This document shows, one piece after another, positions 45,016 through 58,032 of a stretch of 64,000 bases of DNA. The position numbers were made by a program, and so were the translations under genes. Origin of the DNA: Parietaria judaica (taxonomy: Eukaryota; Streptophyta; Magnoliopsida; Rosales; Urticaceae); NCBI GenBank assembly GCA_954871525.1, contig OX940869.1:13167001-13231000 (forward strand). Direction: 5' to 3'. The notes below the pieces were generated by a model, which saw only the letters and a list, made by a program, of their open reading frames with translations, did no database searches and was not told the origin of the DNA. Numbering within the stretch: position 1 is the first letter of the stretch; every line of letters begins with the position of its first letter.

Positions 45016-47052
45016 TGTTTTTTTTCCCTAGATTTATTTAGAGTATAGAGACTTGGTTCTGAAACTATAAATTAGTCCTATTGTAAGCAGGGCAAGGCAA
45101 GGGCTGGTGAGAGCAAGTAGGCTTGGCATAAATAGAAATTCAATTATTTTTCAAATTTTTTTTTTTTTTTTCATGTAGTAAAATTGGTAGAAATGTCTTA
45201 GCGGACATAGTCACATAGTTATTAACTATGAAGTTTTTTTAAGATTTTACAAAACTTTTATCAATAGTAACGATCCGAATTTATAGTATATTGCAAAATC
45301 GATGAGTCTGTAATTAGAGTTTTATAAAATTATAATACTTGGAAATATTAATTAATTTTTAAAATTAATTTAAAATTTTAGAATTTTAGCGGATTTGTGA
45401 GAGTTGTGCAATTGTTACAATTATTATGAGTTTTATGCGATATGAGGCTCGTATGCGAGTTTTGGTAAAGTGAAAATTGGGTGGGTTGCTATAATTTACT
45501 GCACATCCTTATTTTGGGAATTACTCGTTCTGTATACAAAGGCAGGGCGGGCTTTTGAAGAGCGATCGAATATCATAATAAACCAATTAATTTACATAGG
45601 TTTTCTCCTTTTAAAATAATTTTAGTTAGTATTATTATTGAAGTACGTAAGTTCCTATATTTTTTCATGGCCTAATTATGACAAAATTACTTGAAATTAA
45701 TCATAAATACTCTTAAAATCTGTGTTTGAATAAGTTTTTAATTATGTTGAATAAATACTTGAAATTGTAAAATTATTTGTCTTTTCAATTGATTTCGTGA
45801 TACGAATCTCTGTATATGTGTATGGCTAAAATTAATCATTTTCTCTACGTAAGTTCAATTTATGATTAACAGAGAAAGACGGAACCAATATGTCGTCTCT
45901 TTTTCTTTTCTTTCTCATTCGCCGCTTAAACTTGTAGCGACAATAATTTAATACTTATAGCAACAACAATCTCGTTTCAATGGATTTCGTGATTGCATTC
46001 AATTCTTTACACATGTATTTTTGTTGGGTAGTTGTTGGAGATTAAAGACGTCCATACTTCTTAATCTATAGTGAGTGGTGTCTATGAAATGTTTATAAAT
46101 TTACAGGTGGCATGCATAATCGAAAAAATATTCTCATCCTCAAAATTTGATATTCACCTTCCTATTTAGTTTATGATTTGGTTATTTATTGTTGATTGCA
46201 TTATTTATTTTTGATCGCTGGAGTTTTCTGTATTGTCAATTTTAGGAATTAATTAGGGTTTGAATTTTGTCATATATATTGTAAAAATAAACATGTACGG
46301 GGTAGTTTGATGACGAATTAAAAAAATTGAGTTTTTGTTAGAGAAAGTCAAGTTTTATCTCGCAAAGACGCATTCTTGCGTTCAACTTATTTCTCTCTAC
46401 ATCACTTCTGCAACGCAATAATACCACACTCAACACCAAAAACTCAATAATACCACAGTCAACACCAAAAACTGAAACCTTAACGGCTAGAAATTTCCAC
46501 ACAACCGACCAAAGTGCCCAAAAGCTAGTAACCGACGTCGCTAGGCGAGAATCGCCGTGAGAGAACCCGAGGACCCGAGCCTACGCCGTTCGCCTCGATG
46601 TTATTTATTTCAAGTGCGCCTTCAATAGATGCCACAAGCGCCTCTACGCCCACGCTCCGGATTCTTAGCCAGTGGCAACACCAGCGAGGGCGGCGGTGCG
46701 AAAGAACGAGGTGGCATAATCTCGCCACCTCTCCTCAACTTTAATTTCCCGTGGCATACGAATAGCTCAATCAGATGTTGTGCTAGTCATGAATTTCTCT
46801 CTATTAAAACACTACAAACTCTTAGTATTTAATTAATGTGGTACTTTAAATATTCCCATATTCTATAGGTAATAAGTCATTTTAAAACTTCCTTGGTTAT
46901 GCATTTATTAATGCAATAATCCAACGATTTTCACAAAATAAAGATATTAATTAATGTTTGGGGACAAGATAAGTGAACTTTTGGCGTGAACCTCGAACTT
47001 CATCTGATCAAGTATAGTCAATATCTCTAACATTTTTTAAATTAACTTTCAA

Positions 47053-47096
<44 letters not shown>

Positions 47097-47725
47097 GAAT
47101 TCATGTTCATCACTATTTAATTGTCTATAATGACTTGAATCTTAGTTTATCAATGTAATATTTTATGAGAAACTTAGAAGAATTATTCGCAACATAAATT
47201 CGGTATTACTTAATGCACTCAATATTATCAAATTTATAGATGATTCCGAATTAGATTAGCATAAATGAGACCGAGTCATCTTAATAATTTTTTATTCAAA
47301 TATTCCCCACTTAAATAAAATTACAGATTATTTCTTAAGTTTATTAGTTATATTAATTATGATACACTTCTATATGTGCTAATATTTATGTAACAAAAAA
47401 TGATTTGTGTTTCCGCCTGTTTCGTCATTATGTGTAATATAAGTGTTGAAATTGTTGAAAATTGGTTCAGACATCATTCATGATCAACGAATTAGCTGAA
47501 GATTCTTTCCTTAATTATGAGGACGCCCGTGCTACAATCATTGCCTCATTCTATAGAGAGTTATTACCACGACTACCATGATGATTGTCATAACTTTTAT
47601 TACCATGATCATTTAGTCGTTATTGAGGATTGCCAATCAAGCTTCACTCCCGAAGAATCATGGTTCCATGATTAATACTTATCGGGTGGCTAGCTTGGCC
47701 GGCTATAAAACTTTTGTTATAAATA
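45016..47725. other. Spacer upstream of the O-methyltransferase
   Basis: The promoter of the leftward O-methyltransferase must lie at its left edge; no clear TATA box was seen. The rest is AT-rich with an (AT)n run at 47057-47091. A small repeat of CAATAATACCACA(C/G)TCAACACC lies near 46407 and 46447. ORFs at 46525-46832 overlap on opposite strands and look like chance. Confidence 0.4.
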
Positions 47726-49565
47726 CACTACTATAAATATGGGATATTATACTACGGAGATTCCACTACGCAAGAAAAAAAACGTAGTTCGAAGTCAAGT
47801 TTCGACGAGGGAAATTATTATGCGTCGTCGGATTTAAAAAAAATAGACTTCCGACGATGGAAATTATTATGTGTTGTCGGAAGCAAACTATTGCCGCGGC
47901 GAACTAAAATTTGCCGCGGCAATAATGTTCCAACTATGCATATATATTAGTGTCATCGGGATGGGTTTTAGGGTGCAAAATGTAGCTGCGGCGAAATAAT
48001 ATATGCCGCGGCGAGTAGTGTTCCAACTACGCATATATTAGTGTCGTCGGGATGGAAAACAACATTCGTGCCCAACGACACTTATTAGTGTCGTTGGAAT
48101 GACTCGCCACGGCAAACTTAAACTAGCCGCGGCGAGAGTCGTGTTTTAACCCAAACACGAGCCACAAACACACATTTCGCACGAACACTAGAAATCTCTC
48201 TCTCTCTCTCTCTTACCTTCGCTCGCCGCCGCGAAATCAACCCATTCGCCTTCGCCCTCCGTCGCTTGTTCGTCTCAAGGTTAGTCTTTGAATCTCTCAT
48301 CGACTTCTAGGTTTCTTGTTCGAATCTTTGTGTTTTTGTTTGAATTTTTAGGCTTCTGCGATTTTTAGGTTTCTTGTTCGAATCATTGTGTTTTTTTTTT
48401 TTAATTTTGAATCATGTAATGGATACTAACCGGAAAAGAATGATACTTATCTCAAATAAAAAACATGACTCATATGCTTGTGCTTTAAGCAATTGTCCAA
48501 TGTTGTGTTATTCGGCTATAAATTTGAGACTTTTTTTTGGTATCCAATCGACAACAAATCGTTTTAGGACACAATCACGGTATCGGATTACACGTAACAG
48601 CCACTGAGTATCCCATTTCTGATCTTTCTTGTAGTATCCACAATTGTAAGAGAGTACATAATTGTCGTTTAATACCTATCCATAGTCCATTGAAGTATTT
48701 TTTTTTTATGTCAGTTCCGTAATACATTCACTTAAAAATTCACTTAAAAATTCAAGAGGTTTGAACGCGCATTTATCCAAGTTTTTTGAAAAATAAGTAT
48801 TCTCGAATATAAAATTATGTTTTTATAATTGATGTATTTCAAATAAAAGGTTGTGTATATTGTTTAAATTTTTTGTAGGCTCGGTGAAAAGTTCAAGTTA
48901 CACAATACAACCGGCTTAAATTTGCGTGGTGGTCAAAGTGGCGATTTCAAAATCATGTCCGAAACAACGGGGAAATCACGAGTGTGGATACTTTGTCATG
49001 AAGTTCATGCACGACATCATCTTAAAGGGTATTGCGTTTGTTGATAAAAAAATTATTTATAGTTTAAAAGAGATAGATACTCTTAGAGTTAGATTAGGGG
49101 CATATGTTCTTCAAAAATTTGCTAAGTATGATGAAGAATAGAATATTATGTATATGGACGGTTTTACATTCGTAGGTATATGGACGACGGTACTATTTGT
49201 AAGTAGGAACGATACTTTTTGTAGGTACGGAAGATTATTTGTATAAATCGGTTAATTTTGGAATTTAAATACATATTATTTATTATTTACAGGTGATACC
49301 AAAGCATCCGGGCGATTTTAATCGCCTGGTTTTTTTAATTTTATATCGGCATATTCGATGACGGATGAAAAACCGTCGCGGGAAGCATTATATCAATGCA
49401 ATCGGGCAAAAAAAATGCCGCGGCAAGACTAAAATCGCCGCGGTGTATATTTATCCAACGACACTAATAAGTGTCTTTGGAAGGAATTGGAAGGAATATT
49501 GGCCGCGACAAATATAATGTTGGCCGCGGCGTATATTTATCCAATGACACTAATAGGTTTTAGGT
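47726..49565 (+). mobile_element. Second CACTA fragment with GCCGCGGC subterminal repeats
   Basis: It starts CACTACTATAAATATGGG, a CACTA terminus in the same orientation as the one at 40798. Many copies of GCCGCGGC (47893, 47916, 48006, 48126, 49416, 49516) and of the ATTAGTGTCGT(C/T)GG motif follow, some in inverted order near the right edge. An Ulp1 fragment lies between. The right terminus was not found; the limit at 49565 marks the last subterminal motif. Confidence 0.6.
48926..49141 (+). pseudogene. Ulp1-like protease C-terminal fragment in the CACTA element
   Basis: The 71-codon frame reads SKSCPKQRGNHECGYFVMKF. The block E-C-G-Y-F-V-M with the catalytic Cys is typical of C48 proteases in plant CACTA elements. 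The His and Asp part is missing. A likely splice acceptor (TTTTTTTGTAG, 48881) precedes it, so it is a last exon. It is a different lineage from the MULE-borne Ulp1 at 18.6 kb. Confidence 0.65.
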
Positions 49566-51080
49566 ATTTAGTGTTTTTTTAAACTGTTATTTTGAATGTG
49601 AATTTTAGTTTTTTATTTTAGAATTAAATAGCTATGTCATTATTTTTCATGTATTCTTGCAATTAATCAGAATAGAAACACTAATGCATTGCATAGTATA
49701 GAACTAATTTGAAACTTAAGAATCGTTAGTTAAATAAAAACTATAGAAGAATTAAAATGCACAATAACAGTAGCAAAATAAATACATAAGAGGTTAAAAA
49801 AAAAAAACATTACCGACGTTGAGAATAGTAAATGCAAGCGTAAATTGAGTCAAACAAAGAAGAACAAATCTGATCATAAGGTGACCCTCGATCTTTGACA
49901 TAAATATCTCTATGTTTCATTGTGAAATCTCTTGAAATTTGAATCAAAGCGAAACTCATATATATGAAGAGACTAAACACTTTCTTCACCGATGACAAAC
50001 CCATTTCCATCCTTCACATTCTCCTCAAGTCAAATAATCGATTTCTCGTACATGCCAAATATGTATACATAATTAGTAAACAACTTAGTTATATTCAAAA
50101 TAAGAGATGCATACAAAATAATCATTGACTAACACTGGGAATTTTGACTTAGACACAAAATGCCGCTGAGAAGTCAGAGAGGACACTGTAGACATCGGAA
50201 GCCAGCACTTGCATCCATACTAACTAACATCAAGTCCTAATGAAATATTGTTTTGTAAAGTAATGATATTAACATAATAAATCAAGAACTTGAATAATCT
50301 CCAATTTAACTACTTAATTTTTGTTACTTTTTTTTTCATTTAAATCATAAATGATAAAGCATACTAAGAGGCAAAATGGCAAGTACTTGTAACTTTGTTA
50401 AATTTATTTTAAGTACTAATTTATTATGTATTTTTAACTGATTAAAAACAAAGCGTTATAATGTCATGATTGAAGACTAAAAATAATTAGGAAAAAAATC
50501 ATAAACATTTTTTTATATAAAAATTGCACATTGAATATTGTGAGAGAAAAAAGTGATGGACAACAATTTTGTATTTACGCACAAAATATAGAAACAGAGA
50601 CCTTTAGGATCATTTTTATTAAAAGAGATGCAGTATGAGTTTATGACACGAAATATAGAACGGAGAGAGCTTAATTATGAAGTATATATATATAATATTT
50701 CATAAGTTCATTCTCCAATAATATTAATATGGAATAGTATATGCATATATATATACAAAATGCTACATGTATTCTTGTCTGAATATATATGATAAGTATG
50801 CTAAAGATAATATACAGATCAAGGATAATAACACATAAAAATATAAGATCATATATACTCTTTATAGCCTCGTACCTCTCATTCTTTGTTCTTTTTCTGT
50901 GGACGTACCTATTCAAAACAGATAAAACATATTAGAGAGCACATAAAAATTGAAAACAGAAAAATTAATTTTATGAAAATGAAGAAAAAGAGAAGAAGAG
51001 AGTAACAAAACCATAACTCAGAGGCATATATTTATAGGTCAATAAAAATACAATGAAAAGCCATAGAAATAAAAGGTAAT
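49566..51080. other. AT-rich spacer with two short ORFs
   Basis: A minus-strand 66-codon ORF (50010-49810) starts MEMGLSSVKKVFSLFIYMSF, which resembles a secretion signal, and has three Cys afterwards. A minus-strand ORF at 50916-50671 is very rich in Ile and Tyr, as random AT-rich sequence gives. Neither resembles a family I know, and neither is called as a gene. Confidence 0.3.
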
Positions 51081-54000
51081 TGTAACGACCCAGTTTTTCG
51101 TACTACTAAATCCTTAAAGAATGTTAGTTATTATCTTCGTTTTACAAGATACATTTGCATGCTAATTAAATGTTATATGATGTGATTGTTTATATTATAT
51201 TATATTATATGAATTTTGTAATCAAAGTTATATGGTCGGAAAACATTTCCGTGAAACGGTCATTGATGCGGGGCTACAATAAAGCTTCTGGAGATGAAAG
51301 ACTAATATCTCGTACCAATAAGTTTCTATAAGTAAGAAACGATATTGAGAAAATAGAGGAAAAATACATGATATGAAAACCATTCATCATAAAGGGAACT
51401 AATAATTCAAATTGGGGCAATAATAATCTATGAAATAATTACGTGAACAAGTTAAGATGTCAGAAAATGCGATCAACACAAAGTGTAAAGTTGACTAAGA
51501 AGTCAACTAGGCCGAAATTAATATTTCGAGATCCCAGATGAAACCAAAAATATTATTTTTGGAATCTACACAAAATTTTAAGGAGAATAGGTCTGTTCAA
51601 ATTAAATTTTACATCAGGTCCCTCAACTTTTAGAAAAATTACACTTTGGCCTATAATTGCCAAAAAGTTTGCAATTATGCCCCTATTCCGATTTTTGACT
51701 TTTCAAACTGATTTCTTTTTATTATATTCATGTCCCACACTCAATATAATAAGTTGATATATCAAATTAATATCAGTTTAGTCCACTTAGAAGTCAATAT
51801 AAGCTTCAAATGCGTTTTCGTCTTGCATGCTTGGCTTATATACTTTCAAAATGGACCAATGGATGCATTGGAGTGTATGGCATCAATGAAAAACCCTTGT
51901 GGAAGACCTAGCACGAAATGTATCAGCAAATAAAGCCAAGGGATGGCTTGAGTGACTTACAAGCTAGCCTAGAACCAATTGGAAACTTTAGAGTACTTGA
52001 TTGCACTCAAGGGTGAAAAAGCATGCAATCTTCTCTCCCTCCTCTCAAAAATTCGACCCAAACTCTCTCTAAAGATCAGAAACTAAATTCTCTCATCACC
52101 TATCTCTCTCTCTAAGAAACCCTAAGTACTTCCTCAAAGAGATTCACCCAAGAGCACCACAAAGATCAACAATATTTCTAAAAATGATGAAGAGGTAAAA
52201 TCTCCTCTTGCATGCAAACTTTTCCAAGGTTTATCCCTCTGAAAATATGGTTATTTATGTCTCATTTTCTTGTTTTTTCAAGCCACAAAATCATGGAGAA
52301 AGAATCGTGAAGATCCGATATCAAATGCAACATTTACTCATCAAACTGAATCATTGTTCAAAGTTCTTAAGAATAGGTAAGAGCACCTCTTGAATGTGGA
52401 TTTCTTTCATGATCTTTATCTATGAACTTATGTTCATGATATATTCTCTCATTGTAGCTCAAAACCAAGATCACTTAGACCAAAATAGTTGTGAGGAGTA
52501 CACAAGTCCCCTACCTAAGCAAAGTTCGTAACTTTGTTGAAGAACATGTTAGAAGGTATAATCTTTGGATTAAAAACCCGAAATCTCTTTTTGAATGGTT
52601 ACTATTCGGGTTGTTGATGCTTGTTTATGTTGTAAAAAATTCATGCATGAATGTTTTTGTGTGTTTTCATGAATGTGGCTCAAGAGCCTTATGTTTGATG
52701 ATGAATGAGTGACATGCATGTTGTTGGAATTAGGGTTATGGTGAAGTCTGATTTGGTCAGGGTCTTAACCCAGCCAAATCAACTCCAAATTAAGAAAATG
52801 ACATCTGTATGGATAGATCTATATGTCTACTATAACATACTAAAAATTTAGGAACGTCAATCGTACGGTTTTTAAGATATAAGCCACGCACCATTCATGC
52901 TCCAGGCTGTTTTTCACTTCCAGGCAGATCTGGAAATTGAGAATTTGAACACGTTTTCACTACCCTAAAGTTGTTTTAAATTCATACTAAAACTATATGA
53001 TTAAGGTATGGATCCTATAGAAGTAATATAATTGGTTTTACTGAAAAATAATCAATGGTTAATCCGAAAAAAATTATGGAGTGACGACATGCAAAGTCGT
53101 TTCCAGTTTTTATGAAGATTGTGATTGGTGTTGGCAAAATATTTTAAATGATGCACAAAGGTTTAAATAAATATGGGATAAAAATATATATTATATATAT
53201 GTTAATTAAGGAGCTACTGCAATTGGGTTTGTTCCAAAATAATCCCTGATTGATTTTATAAAAATCACGCACCGAAAGTCGCAAACCGTTTTCATCGAAA
53301 AAAGGCAGATTTGAATGGTGCTTAAGAAAACGTATGTACAACTAAATAAATGAAAGTATTTTCTCAAATTAAAAGTACAAATTATATATCGATCTGCATA
53401 GAGCTAACATAATTTGTATCATGTTAAAACGAGCTTTCGTTTACCGGATAAATTTTATATAGCGACGTATACGAGCATTTTATTATTGAGGCAGATTTGT
53501 AATCCGAAATTAAAATGGTTTTAATTGCAAGTACTTGAATTATTTTATAATGAGAATAAAACATTGAGTTGTAAGTTTCAGAACTTATGAAAGAAAAATA
53601 AATTGACGATCATGAAGAATGCTCATACTCGAGGTTGTTTCGGATTTTCAAAGTAAATGTTATGTTTTCGAAATATGAAGATGCAACAGTAAAAAATTTA
53701 TTGAAGGAGAATTACTAATAACAAAGTTTCATATATTTTCAAAATAAATAAAAGTATGATATTTTCATATGTTATAAACAAGAATACTCGATCGACTGAT
53801 CGTTCGGCCGATCTTCTAGTAACCTTTTTATGATGATTTATATTATTTAACTATAATCGAAATGATCAAAACTATTTTATCAAATACCTAACCAATTTTG
53901 GGTAATTGATTTAATCGAACGAATTTAGGTTTCGGAATAGATAACTCGGCCGACCAGTCAACCAATCGCCAGTTAACTTATCATAACCTGATAAAAAAAT

Positions 54001-55482
54001 AATCACTTCGTAATCAGCTCGTTGAGCCGACTGGCACTTCTAAAGATTAGTCGATTGTGTAATAAAAGTGTTTCTGATCGACACCATCATTGCCTTATTG
54101 ATTTCTAAATAACTAAAATGAATAAAGGAATGGATGTATACCTAGATCAATAACATTATATCATAAGTACCCTAGAATTCCAACAACATAGAGTGTGCAT
54201 GTCAACCTGGATCCAAGAGACTGACGAGTTGTCTGGTCGGATCGAACAGGGAAGTAGAGTGTCCACAATTACGATAGGCTGTAGCTTGAAGTGCAGCAAG
54301 GACACCAGGTGAGTACAGATCTCACTACAGCATGAATAGTTTTCAAAAGGAAAATGAAATATGTCAAGATATGAATATATGTGATGTTTGGGAGCATTGA
54401 CTCCAATACATGAATAGAGTCACCTTAATTAAAAAAGATGACCAACGTTTTTCAAAGCTCGTGTCGTGCCACCCGATTGGGGTATAAACATGATATGTAA
54501 ATAAATTGAGGCCTAAGGCCCAAGGTCGTGGTGGCTGGGGACCTTGCAAACCTCAGACCATCAGCGGCCTCGCGCGCAATCGGCACGTACACATATGAGT
54601 GATCACCAGGCAAGATAGGGCCAATCCCTTGAGCCACTTAAAGGAAAATAATGTAATATTTTTAAAAAAGAAATAATAATCTAGCATAACTGGACATACA
54701 TACATGCATGATTGACATATGTTTTTGTGAGGAAAATGTCTGTACTCGCTGAACGTAAGCTCACATTAATGTGTTCATGTTGTAGGTAAAAAAAAAAAAA
54801 CCGTAGCATGATTGTTCATGATGGGCTCGCGAAAGAACAGGATGGGCAACCGCAAATGTTTCCGCATGTTTTGATAAGTAAACTATATGACATATGTTTT
54901 ATGAACTACGGTTTTATTTTGGAGTAGGCTAAGTTTAATGCCTCTCGATGATAATGAATTTCGTACTAGATGGTTGTCTCGAGATTTATAAACCGAGAAA
55001 ACAAGTACGAAGTATGAACCCGGACTTAATTAAAAGAACTTTAAGTTAATTAATATATAACTGTCTATGTTTTATTAGTTATCTTAACGTTTCTTTGTCG
55101 CCTCGGAATGTATATTCCGAGTGGACAAAGGTATCTAACATGATGAGATTTACGCCAAGTATTTTCAGTATTTAAGGATTTGATTGTAAAAGTTAATTTT
55201 GAAAGATTTGAATGACGTATAATACTTGAATTTAAGTGTTTAAACTCGTTTGATAGACCGTTATTAAGCTTTCAAAATACTACTAATGTTTTATCTTTTA
55301 ATAACCATCCGGTAATGAACGGATGTGTAAGTTGACACCGAAGTATTGGTTTTAATACCTCGTATCGTACTTATACGAGAGATTGTATTTTAGAAACGCA
55401 AAGAAGATAAAGTGTTTTAGTCAAAGTTAAGAAAGAAAACAAGTTTAATGTCGTAACGGTCGGCGCTAGGTCGGGCGTTACA
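51081..55482. mobile_element. Probable solo LTR of a long-LTR Gypsy element (4.4 kb)
   Basis: The segment begins TGTAACGACCCAG and ends GGTCGGGCGTTACA, so TGTAACG...CGTTACA forms a 7-bp terminal inverted repeat, typical of plant Gypsy LTRs of the Tekay kind. The flanks GTAAT (51076-51080) and CTAAT (55483-55487) match at four of five bases, as an aged target duplication would. No gag or pol motif lies inside and the start does not recur within it, so a single LTR fits better than a full element. Scattered small ORFs are not conserved genes. Confidence 0.6.
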
Positions 55483-57359
55483 CTAATAAATTTAGACCTT
55501 AAGAGTGGAAAGTCAAAAAGTCTAAATCAATGGAATTGAAAATACCAAAAGGCCTCTATATAGATTAAACGTCGACTCCATACAACATAACATGTGTAAA
55601 TAAAGGTCATTAAAGGAAGGTTATAAAATGTGAGGAGAATTGCATGCATTTAAATGAGTGAAACAAATTACGTAACCTTCAAACAATAAAGGGATAAACA
55701 CAATCAAGATACAATACAATTAATTAGTAACACCTCTAACAAATTGTGGGAATGAATGTCATTTGATGGTGTAAATATTAAAAAAACTTGAAAACTTGAA
55801 ATATTAGGATCCTCAAGTTCTTACTTGCCTATGTTGCCACCTCACACTTGAAAAACTCTTCTTTTATATATATAGATTATCTTCGTTATATTCCTTATGA
55901 AACTCAATTTAACATCCTGCATAATTGTTTTTCATTTGTCTGATTTTTTGGTGGAATAAAGTATTTACTGTTTAGATTAGCGCTCCACAGAGTAAGCTAC
56001 CTCATGGATTTCGTGAAGTGCGTTAATCAATATCGCGTGTTCAATTTCTTATGGGTTTATCTTTAAATTTTCAGAACAATTTCACCTACAGTGTTACGTA
56101 TCTGATTTCAATTTATAATAATAAGTTTCATAAACTTAGAAAATGGTCATTCAACTATGCACTTAAAAATTAAAAGATTATTTAACTATATATATACATA
56201 TATATATATATATATGAATAAATCTGTTTATTCTAAGGAAAACTATATTTTAGAAATTGAAGATAATAGTACATTTTCTTAAGGTGAGACCGTGAGAATA
56301 CTAGCAAATACACATCCGTTCTTTTGCGCCTAATTAATAAGTAATATCAATGATTTTAGAGATTATATAAAATATTCATCTCTTGGGGTAGGTTTATGAT
56401 TGCTAGATAATGGGGTAGGTTTAGTGCAATTAAATCCAAAAGTCTTATTTTACACGAGTAGCTTTGGAATGAGAAGTATACAAGCACATGCATTTTAAGA
56501 CTTAACATCATGTTTTCCAATTAAAGTCTATATTTTATTACTGTAAGTTCAAAATGATAAAACTTTCTAATAATGTTTTATGGAAATAAAGTTTGGTAAG
56601 ATGTAATTATGCGAATGAAATATATCATTTCTCTATTTCTTCGAATTCTTTCCATTTTTTTCTTTCAATTTTCATTTTCAAAAACACTAAACCAAAATAA
56701 TATGCCGACAAGTCCAAGTTTTAGGTATACCGAGAACCAATCGGGATTTTTAAACCTTAAGTGAGAACGTAAGAATACCAGAAAATATATTATACACATC
56801 CATTATTTTGCGTCTAATAAGTAATATTGTAATACCAATAACTGTAGAGATTATATAATTATACACTTCTATTATTTTGCGTCTAATAAGTAATATTGTA
56901 ATACCAATAACTTTAGAGATTATATAAATTATTAAATACTTGGAATGGATATTTATTTTTACTTTATGATTGCTAGAGAATGGGGTAGATTTAAGCGGCG
57001 GAGCTCTATTAGGAGTCAATTTTATTTTAAAAGATAATATAATATTATTCAAATTAAAATGGAATTTTTCGCATGGGGAATAAGAATATAATGGCCCTCC
57101 TGTTTTTACTGGATATTTGTATTTGCAAGGAATCTCTTTTATTCCCAACCCAACGACTAAGCAGAAGCCAACTAACATGGTAATAATTTATATGCACAAA
57201 GATAATTTATTATAATGAATTGTACGAAATGCTGATTTAGTCAAAAATATTTTTAAAAATTATTTATTGTGTGTATTAAAATGTATTAAAAAAATAGGTA
57301 ATTTAAAAAAAAAAATGCACGAAATGAGTATTTCGTTAATAAACCATTTATTATATTTG
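55483..57359. other. AT-rich spacer with local duplications
   Basis: No gene is seen. A ~70-bp unit (CATTATTTTGCGTCTAATAA, then AATATTGTAATACCAATAACT) is tandemly doubled at 56798-56930. A diverged copy of the whole block, including TTATGATTGCTAGA(T/G)AATGGGG, lies at 56281-56430. Confidence 0.5.
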
Positions 57360-58015
57360 CTCGTTTCTATGAGGTTAAGCTCGACCTGGTTCAGCTTATT
57401 GAGTCAAGCAGCGACCAGGTAGGCAAGACCCAACCGATCAGGTCAGGAGGACCTGGTCGCACTAAGCCTTGTGAGTTTAATCTTGACTTGGCTCAACAAC
57501 CCCTAGCAGAAATCTCCTCACTAGAACTCTCCTCACTAGGAATCTCCCCACCAGGATCGTCCCCACCAGAATGCTCCCCAGTACAAATGGGCCCGAGCAT
57601 AAATGTGCCCTAGCAGCAAGGGACCCTAGCAGGATTTTCCCGAGCAGGAATGTCCTGAGCAGAATTGGCACGAGCCGCTCTAGTAGGGACACACGCCTGA
57701 AGTTAGCGAAAGTTATTCCTAGAAGGTGCCAAACTTGAGGAACAAGTTTGGAGATTTGATTTTGTTTCCTGATTCTTTTAGGATTCATGTAAATGTAGAA
57801 GATTTGATTAAGTTTATTTTAGGAAGTTTTTGCTAGAGTTTCATTTTCTGGTCCCATATAAGTACTAGTGTTATTCATTTATTTTGTAACTCTTCCTTTG
57901 TATTTTTTTGCCTTCGACATTATTAATCAGAGAAGCTTTTCTCCCAAGTTTTCTTTCTTGTTTTTGTTCTTCGTATTCTTCTTTTCGGCAGATATATCTC
58001 ATTTGGGAACCAACA
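57360..58015 (+). repeat. 5' LTR of the Copia element (left limit uncertain)
   Basis: The LTR ends at 58015 (GGGAACCAACA), directly before a degenerate methionine-tRNA-type primer site (TTTGGTATGAGAAA; usual TGGTATCAGAGC). A TATA-like box (CATATAAG) lies near 57853. The left end could not be fixed because the partner LTR is not in the window. 57360-57480 has repeated GACCTGGT/ACCAGGTC words, and 57500-57660 has repeats of CTC(C)CCACCAG(A/G)A. Confidence 0.45.
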
Positions 58016-58032
58016 TTTGGTATGAGAAATAA

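Noticed and set aside
46525..46832. Possible small gene upstream of the O-methyltransferase
   Set aside because: Overlapping ORFs on opposite strands, no domain, no promoter or splice signs.
40798..49565. One large CACTA element carrying the O-methyltransferase as cargo
   Set aside because: Both termini are left ends in the same orientation and no right terminus was seen, so a single enclosing element is not supported.
49810..50010. Small secreted-peptide gene with a signal-like N-terminus
   Set aside because: Only the hydrophobic start is suggestive; AT-rich DNA often gives such peptides and no family match is known to me.
51081..55482. Complete short retrotransposon with two LTRs
   Set aside because: The first few hundred bases do not recur near the right end and no gag or pol motifs are present.
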